Assembly: GCA_028288085.1 (NCBI GenBank) | Contig: JAQBOK010000047.1 | Location: 1 to 38,952, forward strand | Source of the DNA: Mucilaginibacter sp. | Lineage (GTDB): Bacteria; Bacteroidota; Bacteroidia; Sphingobacteriales; Sphingobacteriaceae | Length of the DNA stretch: 38,952 nucleotides | Direction of reading: 5' to 3' | In this document: positions 32,773 to 38,952 of the stretch, one piece after another | Layout of the letters: every line of letters begins with the position of its first letter | Numbering within the stretch: the stretch's first letter is position 1 | Translations under genes and position numbers: made by a program | The notes under the pieces: generated by a model | What the model saw: the letters and a program-made list of their open reading frames with translations, nothing else | Database searches by the model: none | What the model was told of the DNA's origin: nothing

Positions 32773-33918
32773 TTATATCACCGGGAAACTTGCTTCGGGA
32801 TAATATTGTTTTATTTTTTGCATCAACTCCGGCAAATTGCCCTGAATATATTTGCAAGTGCCATTTATGTAGATGCGACTATAATTTTCCAGTTTTACGC
32901 TATTGAGTTGTGCAATCAATTCTTCATCAAACAAACTAATTTTCCCTTTATGTATCACCATCAGTATATCCTCCGGATCAGTTTCAAAAAAAGAATTGGA
33001 AGCTGAGCCATTTTTCATTTTCGCTACCACCAGGTCGGCATCCTTATTTTCTGCAATTTCGCCACTGTTAAGCTTCCACGTATTTGCTGCATTAATGGTC
33101 AGTGTATCATACAGTTCCTTATCAGCCAGGAATTTTGTTTTACGCGCCAGGCGAATATGGCTCCATATATTCCAATCACCGGTAAGGGTCGAATCGGTGC
33201 CAAACAGCAAAGTAGTGTGTTTTTTTAGTCGATTTACCGGAGCTGTTTGATTGAGTAAAAAGTAATTTGACCCAGGACACCAAACCAATGCCCTAAATGA
33301 TTTTACCTGGTTTTCGGTAATAGCCACTCCGTGTACCCCTATCAATACCCTTTTCAGAAGGTTCCAACTAATGAGCTTGTCAATTTCTTTTAACGATGCC
33401 ACATCAGTTCCTTCGCCGGTATGGATAACCACGGGAATATTTTTTTTAAGTGGATTATTAAGTGCCAGCTTCCATTTTTTTTCAAATTGTACAGAATGTA
33501 TAGATTGGCAATCCTGGTAAACAGTGATCAGACCGCTTTGATCTTTTATTTTTTTCCCATGGTTTATTACCGTTGTTACCCCACATATCAGATTTTTATA
33601 AATGCCCCATTGGTCGCGCAATGGGCCGGGAACTTTTAATACAGCGGCAATTTTATCCTTATAATTTTTGTGAATGTAAGCGCCCCATTCGGTATAGTTT
33701 TTATAGGTATTATCGCCCAGCGCGGGAAACAGATTAAAATCCAGGTGATCGTGCGAATTTATCAATCCGGGAAAAATGATCGCGTTATCAAATGATACCC
33801 TAAACTCTTCGCTGGTAGCAGGAAAAGGATGGGGCGAGATTTGTGCTATTTTGCCATCACTCACCCTGATATTAACCTTGCTGGCCGTTAAAGCTAATTT
33901 TACATTATTCAGGAGCAT
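32773..33918 (-). CDS. Metal-dependent amidohydrolase (ATZ/TRZ-like)
   Basis: This protein is about 381 residues from the ATG at 33918, with the typical opening of amidohydrolases (VKLALTASKVNIRVSDGKIAQISPHPFPA, the short beta domain) and GLINSHDHLDF (metal HxH), VVIHTGEGTDVAS, VLIGVHGVAI, LVWCPGSNYFLL and LLFGTDSTLTGDWNIW (the final Asp). These match cytosine-deaminase / chlorohydrolase-type enzymes. I reject the track's start at 33987, which would overlap the methyltransferase by 83 bp; 33918 leaves 14 bp. A deaminase or hydrolase in a glycan locus is unusual and suggests an amine- or heterocycle-bearing intermediate. Substrate unknown. Confidence 0.8.
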   Translation of the reverse strand: MLLNNVKLALTASKVNIRVSDGKIAQISPHPFPATSEEFRVSFDNAIIFPGLINSHDHLDFNLFPALGDNTYKNYTEWGAYIHKNYKDKIAAVLKVPGPLRDQWGIYKNLICGVTTVINHGKKIKDQSGLITVYQDCQSIHSVQFEKKWKLALNNPLKKNIPVVIHTGEGTDVASLKEIDKLISWNLLKRVLIGVHGVAITENQVKSFRALVWCPGSNYFLLNQTAPVNRLKKHTTLLFGTDSTLTGDWNIWSHIRLARKTKFLADKELYDTLTINAANTWKLNSGEIAENKDADLVVAKMKNGSASNSFFETDPEDILMVIHKGKISLFDEELIAQLNSVKLENYSRIYINGTCKYIQGNLPELMQKIKQYYPEASFPVI

Positions 33919-34657
33919 TACTTTTTTTAAAATGAAGACCATAAATAACCGGGAAGCCTTTAAATTGCTCATATACCGGTAAAGCATTTTGCTGTGTATA
34001 ATAATGCTTCATAGTTTCATCTATACAAATCTCTTCGTCGGCAACCACTTTGAAGCCGTTTTGTTGTAAAATATCTTTTATGGTATTGATGGAGTGGACG
34101 TAATTTTTTACCGATAACTGAACATTGTTGTGTTTAAAAGTCCTTTTACCACCAAAAGCTAATAGTTTGGGATGAAAATCAGTGATAATAATATCGCCGT
34201 ATGCCTTCAAAATCCGGCACCAGGCCTCTAAGGCCTGTTCAATATTTTCTATATGTGCAACAGTGAGCGTTGACACTATCGTATCAAAAGAATCGTCGTT
34301 TACAGCAGAAAAAAGGTCATCCGTTATTTTGTGTGTATGGGCACCAGGAAACTTGTCCTTCAGTTTATTCAGCATCCCTTCAGACACATCAAACCCCGTT
34401 AAACTCAAAGGGTGCATTTTTAAAATTTTAGACCAGTGCCTTCCCGTGCCGCAACCTATATCGGCTACAGCCTTGTTTTGTATAACATTTTTATTGACCA
34501 GTTCGGGAAACAAAACCTCGTCCAGGTCAAGCATCAGGTTACCCGGTTGCGCATCATAATCCTGCGACCAAAGGTCATACGCCTCTGATGAGTTTTTTTC
34601 TGTTACAGGCCGTTTAAAAAAGCGCTGCCGTATGTAATTTTTAACTGTAGGGATCAA
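33905..34657 (-). CDS. Class I SAM-dependent methyltransferase
   Basis: This 250-residue Rossmann methyltransferase has motif I VADIGCGTGRHWSKIL (about residues 64-79), motif II LTGFDVSEGMLNKLKDKFP and motif IV FDTIVSTLTVAHIENIEQALEAWCRILKAYG, with IIITDFHP following. The type fits small-molecule or sugar O/N/C-methyltransferases. It is the first gene of the minus-strand operon and overlaps the amidohydrolase start by 14 bp. Its start (ATG at 34657) is about 225 bp from the divergent radical SAM gene. Acceptor not determined. Confidence 0.85.
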   Translation of the reverse strand: MIPTVKNYIRQRFFKRPVTEKNSSEAYDLWSQDYDAQPGNLMLDLDEVLFPELVNKNVIQNKAVADIGCGTGRHWSKILKMHPLSLTGFDVSEGMLNKLKDKFPGAHTHKITDDLFSAVNDDSFDTIVSTLTVAHIENIEQALEAWCRILKAYGDIIITDFHPKLLAFGGKRTFKHNNVQLSVKNYVHSINTIKDILQQNGFKVVADEEICIDETMKHYYTQQNALPVYEQFKGFPVIYGLHFKKSNAPE

Positions 34658-34882
34658 TGGGTTTAAGGGTTTTAATACAAATACGAAGTTGGGTGCTTAA
34701 TGGTTGCCAGCGGCAAATTTTATTTCAGTTGGCAGGCAACCCCGTCTTATTCCAAAGCGTATTTGCAATGTGTGTTTCAATAAGTTATTGATTGGTAAAT
34801 TGGTATTGGCTTTAAAGTAGCGGTGGGGATTAAACCCATCGTTACAAAAGCCAATAAATTATTTAAACTGAGTATTTATAAA

Positions 34883-36382
34883 ATGAGTAAGGTATTATTA
34901 TTCAACCCAAAAAGCGCTGTTGCAAAGCATCGCGTTCCAAATTCCATATTAAATATAGCAGCTTCAATTGAAGGCAAATACGAATGGGTAATTGTTGATG
35001 GAAATTGTGAAACCGACCCATTAAAAAAAATAGAAAGCTACCTGGATACAGGCGAATTCAATTACCTGGGCTTTACCGTAATGCCTGGCCCGCAGCTGAG
35101 GGAATCAATACCACTTTCAAAAGCGATCAAGGAAAAATACCCTTTTACCAGCATGATATGGGGCGGATATTTTCCATCAACACAGCCAAAAGCCGTGCTG
35201 GAATCGGGGTATGTAGATTTCATTATTAACGGCCCCGGCGATCATGCTTTTCCATTGCTCATTGATGCGCTTGAAAATAACACGCCTTATGAGTTTATAA
35301 AAAATATAATTTACCGGGCCAACGGCGATATTATTAAAAATGCAAAGGAAGACCTTATAGACCAGGAAACCTTGCCAGCCCTGCCTTATGATACGCTTGG
35401 CCGGTTTTACCCCATGGAAAAATATTTGGGCCGAACCTATCTTGGTGAAAAGACACTGGCTTACCATTCCAGTATCGGCTGCCCGTTCACCTGTTCGTTT
35501 TGTGCCGTGGTACCTATTTATGAAGCAAGATGGAAGGCTAAATCGGCCAAAACAGTATACAAGGACATCAAATACATCAAAGACAGATGGGGTGCTGATG
35601 CTATTGAATTTCACGATAATAACTTCTTTGTATCTGAAAAACGTTCGGTTGAGTTTGCCAAACTGATTAAGCCCGAAAATATGTCGTGGTGGGGAATGGC
35701 CCGCATCGATACGATGGATAAATTCAGCGATGCATCGCTAACCGCGATAAGAGAAGGCGGCTGCAAGATTATTTTTTTTGGTGCCGAAAGCGGCAATAAC
35801 CTGATACTGGAACAACTGGATAAAGGGGGTACCCAAACCGGCGACCAGATCATTCGTTTTGCAGAACGGCTAAAGAAATTTGATATAATCCCTGAGTATT
35901 CTTTTGTGCTTGGAACACCTGCACCAACAGCAAAACAGGTGCAGGCGCAGATAGATTTCGAAATAGATTTTATAAGGAAAGTTAAGCAGGTAAACCCGCG
36001 CACCGAAATTGTGCTATACACTTATAGTCCCGTACCTACCGAAGGTTCAACCTTATACAAACAGGTACTGGAATCGGGTTTTAAATACCCGCAGACGCTG
36101 GAGGACTGGATAAGCCCGGCCTGGGAAAATTTCGATATGCGCAAAAACCCGCTCACCCCATGGCTCACCCCGGAAATGATTGATAAGATAAGGAATTTTG
36201 AAACGGTATTGAATGGCGTTTACCCAACGGTTACAGACATAAGGCTGAATGATCTGAAACGAAGATCGATAAAGATGGTAGCCGCTTTACGCTATAAGAT
36301 TAACCTTTACAGCTATCCGTACGAAATAAAACTTTTGCAAAGGCTTTGGAAATATCGTCAGCCTGAAATACAAGGATTTTAA
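34883..36382 (+). CDS. B12-binding-domain radical SAM enzyme
   Basis: This 499-residue protein has an N-terminal Rossmann-like cobalamin-type domain (SKVLLFNPKSAVAKHRVPN, then YEWVIVDGNCETDP and TSMIWGGYFPSTQPKAVLESGYVDFIINGPGD, residues 1-130) without the DxHxxG motif. A radical SAM domain follows with C200-PFT-C204-SF-C207 and the FFGAESGNNLILEQLDKG region. Such enzymes add methyl groups to unactivated carbon or do other radical steps (BchE-like and HpnR-like groups). I start at the ATG at 34883 (MSKVLLFNP); the track's GTG at 34823 adds 20 residues of poor quality. It is followed 12 bp later by a methyltransferase and then another radical SAM gene. Confidence 0.85.
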   Translation: MSKVLLFNPKSAVAKHRVPNSILNIAASIEGKYEWVIVDGNCETDPLKKIESYLDTGEFNYLGFTVMPGPQLRESIPLSKAIKEKYPFTSMIWGGYFPSTQPKAVLESGYVDFIINGPGDHAFPLLIDALENNTPYEFIKNIIYRANGDIIKNAKEDLIDQETLPALPYDTLGRFYPMEKYLGRTYLGEKTLAYHSSIGCPFTCSFCAVVPIYEARWKAKSAKTVYKDIKYIKDRWGADAIEFHDNNFFVSEKRSVEFAKLIKPENMSWWGMARIDTMDKFSDASLTAIREGGCKIIFFGAESGNNLILEQLDKGGTQTGDQIIRFAERLKKFDIIPEYSFVLGTPAPTAKQVQAQIDFEIDFIRKVKQVNPRTEIVLYTYSPVPTEGSTLYKQVLESGFKYPQTLEDWISPAWENFDMRKNPLTPWLTPEMIDKIRNFETVLNGVYPTVTDIRLNDLKRRSIKMVAALRYKINLYSYPYEIKLLQRLWKYRQPEIQGF

Positions 36383-36394
36383 AATTAAACCAGT

Positions 36395-37138
36395 TTGAAC
36401 CTGACTGTAAAAAATTCGACCAAAAAATACACCCAAATTCTGAAACCGGATTTTGAGGACTTGTATATTGCTGTCAGGCAGCAGGAGAAAAGGCTATACA
36501 CTGATGAACAGTTACTGAATCTGCCCGAAATTGATTCATTACATACTTATTGCAACGAATGGAGGATAAGAAAACGGTCGGCCGAAAGGTTAATAGCTTA
36601 CCTTGAGCGCAAGCGCAGGGATTTGAAAATATTAGAGATAGGCTGTGGTAACGGATGGTTATCAGCACGGATGGCGAACATAAGTGATACAAAAGTTACG
36701 GGGATTGATATTAACCAGGTTGAGATTAACCAGGCTAACAGGGTGTTTAAAAAGGATAACCTGCAATTTATGTATGATACTTTTAATGACAATACTTTTG
36801 AAAACGAATCATTTGATGTGATCGTTTTTGCGGCATCCCTCCAATATTTTCCATCGGTGATCAATGTGTTGAAACAGGCCCAGGCTATTTTGAGCAAACG
36901 CGGTGAAATACATATTATAGATACCCCGCTTTACGATCCATTGGAGGTGGGTGAAGCCGATCAGCGAAGCCGTAATTATTTTACCCACATGGGTTTTCCC
37001 GAAATGTCCGATTATTATTATCACCACTCTATTAGCGAGTTTTGGGGGTTTAAATACCGTATCATGTTCAATCCGGATAACATCTTTAATAGATTTTTCA
37101 AAAAAGATCCTTTTCATTGGATCGTACTCAGGAAATAA
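36395..37138 (+). CDS. Class I SAM-dependent methyltransferase (second)
   Basis: This 247-residue protein has motif I ILEIGCGNGWLSARMA (about residues 78-93), motif II VTGIDINQVEINQANRVF and motif IV SFDVIVFAASLQYFPSVINVLKQAQAILSKRG, then IHIIDTPLYDP. A helical N-terminal cap (FEDLYIAVRQQEKRLYTDEQ) precedes it. The start is the TTG at 36395; no ATG lies nearby in frame and spacing to the radical SAM stop is 12 bp, so a non-ATG start is likely. It ends 3 bp before the SPASM gene. It is not close to the first methyltransferase in sequence, so it probably has a different acceptor. Confidence 0.8.
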   Translation: MNLTVKNSTKKYTQILKPDFEDLYIAVRQQEKRLYTDEQLLNLPEIDSLHTYCNEWRIRKRSAERLIAYLERKRRDLKILEIGCGNGWLSARMANISDTKVTGIDINQVEINQANRVFKKDNLQFMYDTFNDNTFENESFDVIVFAASLQYFPSVINVLKQAQAILSKRGEIHIIDTPLYDPLEVGEADQRSRNYFTHMGFPEMSDYYYHHSISEFWGFKYRIMFNPDNIFNRFFKKDPFHWIVLRK

Positions 37139-37141
37139 AAA

Positions 37142-38191
37142 ATGGCAATACCATCTTTATATCACACCTATCAGCGCTACAAGACTTTAAAAACGCACCG
37201 GATAACGGCATTGCCCATCGTTATCCTGATGCCTCATAGCGCCTGTAACTGCCGCTGTGTGATGTGTGATATATGGAAGGATAATAAAAACCTGAAACAG
37301 CTGACCGAGGAAGACATCAGCGGATTGCTTACATCGTTAAAGGAATTTGGCACTAAACAGGTGATAATGTCGGGCGGGGAGGCATTGCTGAATCAGAATT
37401 TTTTCAGGCTATGCGAGATCCTGAAAAATGCCGGCATCAAAGTATCACTGCTCACCACGGGCCTATCTATTAAAGCCCATGCAGAACAATTGATCAAATG
37501 GGTTAACGACATCATCGTATCCTTAGACGGCGACCAGCCTTTGCATGATTCTATCCGCAATATACCGGGAGCTTTTCTTAAATTGAAAGATGGTGTACAA
37601 TATATCCAATCGTTAAGTCCAAACTTCAGGATTACGGCACGAACAGTTATCCACCGGCTGAATTTTTGGAACTGGGCCTCTATAATCCACCAGGCAAAGC
37701 TGATGGGGATAGACCAGATCAGCTTTTTACCTGCTGATGTAAGCAGCCACGCCTTTAACCGGCAAATGGCCTGGGAAGAACCCAAAAAGAACGAGATCCT
37801 TTTATCTGAAAGAGAGCTACCCGAATTAAAAGCGATAATTAACCGGATAATTATCGAAAACCAGGAAGATTTTGATAATGGGTTTATCGCTGAGTCGCCA
37901 CTGAAGATCCAGAACATATATTATTACTACGCGGCATTTTATGGGATGAACCCTTTCCCATATAAAAAGTGCAATGCGCCCTGGGTATCCACTGTAATTG
38001 AGGCAGACGGCAGTGTACGCCCCTGTTTTTTCCATGAGGTGACCGGTAATATCAGGGATTCGTCACTGGCAAATATATTAAACAGCGAAGAAGCTATTAA
38101 TTTCAGGAAAACGTTGGATATGAGCACTAACGATACCTGTGTAAAATGCGTATGTTCGTTAAATTTGTCGCCTTGGGCAAAGCTTGCATAA
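37142..38191 (+). CDS. Radical SAM/SPASM-type protein
   Basis: This 349-residue protein has the radical SAM cluster C35-NCR-C39-VM-C42 and the SGGEALLN motif, and a C-terminal extra Fe-S region (PYKKCNAPWVSTVIEADGSVRPCFFHEVTGN, then NDTCVKCVCSLNL) with the SPASM layout. Related enzymes modify peptides or carry out sugar and nucleoside rearrangements. The C-terminal cysteines suggest one or two auxiliary clusters. It starts 3 bp after the methyltransferase stop and ends 16 bp before the GT39-like gene, so all four are one transcript. No RiPP precursor is next to it, which argues for a sugar, nucleoside or lipid substrate. Confidence 0.85.
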   Translation: MAIPSLYHTYQRYKTLKTHRITALPIVILMPHSACNCRCVMCDIWKDNKNLKQLTEEDISGLLTSLKEFGTKQVIMSGGEALLNQNFFRLCEILKNAGIKVSLLTTGLSIKAHAEQLIKWVNDIIVSLDGDQPLHDSIRNIPGAFLKLKDGVQYIQSLSPNFRITARTVIHRLNFWNWASIIHQAKLMGIDQISFLPADVSSHAFNRQMAWEEPKKNEILLSERELPELKAIINRIIIENQEDFDNGFIAESPLKIQNIYYYYAAFYGMNPFPYKKCNAPWVSTVIEADGSVRPCFFHEVTGNIRDSSLANILNSEEAINFRKTLDMSTNDTCVKCVCSLNLSPWAKLA

Positions 38192-38207
38192 ATTCTAAAA
38201 TTATGGT

Positions 38208-38952
38208 ATGACCCTGAGGGAAACGATCAGGCGTTGGAAACCGGGTTTCCTGCAAATTATTGCACTACTAACCTTATTGCAGGTATTTGTAACGCTGCTT
38301 ACAGATGGTTTTGCCCTATCATTTGACGAGGCCATGTGGCATTATATTGGCCGCAACTGGTTTAGGCACGGCCTGGTTCCTTATACCGGCGGCGTAGATA
38401 ATAAATCACCTTTGATCTTTGCCATTTTCGGCCTGTCAGATAAATTGTTTGGGGTAAATTACTGGTTTCCGAGATTACTGGGTACGGTATTACAATCCAT
38501 TGGCATTTACTATATCTATAAAACAGCCAAACATATTGCCGGTGAGCGGGCCGGTATGCTGGCTATTTCCTTTTACGGGTTGGCATTACTTTGGCATGGC
38601 ACCGGCGGCAGGTATGTTGCCTTCACCGAGACTTATGATATACTGTTTATTATCCTGGCCGTTTACAAATACATTATCGCGCAGGATAAAAAAGATTTTT
38701 TAATCAGTGGCTTAATGGCAGGGATAGGATTGGCATTTCGCTTATCAGCTTTGTGGGGAATCATAGCCATATTAGTTGCCATACTCCGCAAGAGCAGGAT
38801 CAATGCATTAATATTTTGTGCCGGAATATTGGGAAGCGTTTTTTTACTTTCTATGGCGGGACTTATAGCCGGTATTAATATTCACGATATACTCACCTAT
38901 GGCCTGGCAGATAATTTTACCGCGGGCAGCACTACTGATCATTCCCTTATAT
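38208..38952 (+). CDS. GT39/ArnT-like membrane glycosyltransferase, N-terminal part
   Basis: The gene runs off the right edge; 248 codons are visible from the ATG at 38208. It is rich in membrane helices (FLQIIALLTLLQVFVTLLTDG; YWFPRLLGTVLQSIGIYYIY; RLSALWGIIAILVAIL; SVFLLSMAGLIAGI). The first loop has FDEAMWHYIGRNWFRHG (D40-E41) and VPYTGGVDNKSPLIF, the pattern of PMT/ArnT-type enzymes that take sugar from a polyprenyl phosphate donor. It should work at the periplasmic face, transferring a sugar to lipid or protein. It was missed by the ORF track except for one out-of-frame shadow. The upstream ATG at 38203 stops after two codons and is not used. Confidence 0.8.
   Translation, partial: MTLRETIRRWKPGFLQIIALLTLLQVFVTLLTDGFALSFDEAMWHYIGRNWFRHGLVPYTGGVDNKSPLIFAIFGLSDKLFGVNYWFPRLLGTVLQSIGIYYIYKTAKHIAGERAGMLAISFYGLALLWHGTGGRYVAFTETYDILFIILAVYKYIIAQDKKDFLISGLMAGIGLAFRLSALWGIIAILVAILRKSRINALIFCAGILGSVFLLSMAGLIAGINIHDILTYGLADNFTAGSTTDHSLI

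Noticed and set aside
33919-33987. Longer amidohydrolase start in the ORF track (33987)
   Set aside because: It would overlap the methyltransferase end by 83 bp and adds residues unlike the family; the ATG at 33918 fits better.
24462-34741. Shared 11-mer GGCAGGCAACC upstream of GT2 (about 24463) and of the radical SAM gene (34731)
   Set aside because: An 11-base match between two intergenic sites is expected by chance in a window this long, and the flanks do not match.
34702-34741. GGTTGCC/GGCAACC inverted repeat with a 26-bp spacer in the divergent region 34658-34882
   Set aside because: Perfect 7-bp arms but a long spacer and no second copy; it could be an operator but nothing supports that.
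1-38952. Prophage, integrase, transposase or antiphage defence genes
   Set aside because: None of the readable proteins carries such motifs; the accessory character comes from the glycan locus and the adhesin.

Overview
The window looks like a chromosomal segment of a Bacteroidota bacterium, most likely Sphingobacteriaceae and possibly Mucilaginibacter or a close relative. The evidence is a PUR-family DUF3276 protein, a type IX secretion (T9SS) type A sorting tail on a giant adhesin, TAnnTTTG-type -7 promoter boxes, a DUF5777/YceI envelope operon, low GC content and the near absence of Shine-Dalgarno sequences. The genus is an inference; no marker gene was compared.

Layout. 1-2.5 kb: end of a PUR-family gene, a small unknown gene and a BamA/TamA-type outer-membrane barrel. 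2.7-6.1 kb: a compact regulon with a TetR repressor, two tandem alpha/beta hydrolases and an SDR protein. Three copies of one palindrome (AAACAGAC-N2-GTCTGTTT) lie in front of tetR and both hydrolase genes. The first hydrolase has lost its nucleophile and the SDR lacks the YxxxK pair. 6.1-11.2 kb: tRNA-Gln(CTG), a twice-frameshifted YciI-like gene, a tandem universal stress protein, a 67-residue peptide gene with three exact peptide repeats, a TPR membrane protein, a DUF1801 protein and a LacI-type regulator. 11.2-19.8 kb (minus): a 2710-residue secreted protein with 14 putative-Ig repeats, a six-repeat NHL propeller nested inside repeat 14, and a T9SS tail. It is translationally coupled to a small secreted protein. 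20.0-24.0 kb (minus): ECF sigma factor, anti-sigma-like/barrel chimera, YceI, DUF5777 barrel and Rieske lipoprotein, ended by a strong terminator.

24.5-38.95 kb is a glycan or glycoconjugate locus running off the right edge. A plus-strand block holds GT2, a Wzx-type flippase, an ABC exporter and GT4. A tight minus-strand block holds a methyltransferase, amidohydrolase, polysaccharide deacetylase, GNAT and GT4. A divergent plus-strand block holds a B12-type radical SAM enzyme, a methyltransferase, a radical SAM/SPASM enzyme and a GT39-like membrane glycosyltransferase. Together these suggest synthesis, unusual tailoring (radical methylation or rearrangement, deacetylation, acylation, hydrolysis) and export of a modified surface or secreted glycoconjugate. 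The product cannot be named from sequence. This locus, the repeat-peptide gene and the nested NHL/Ig architecture are the best candidates for something undescribed.
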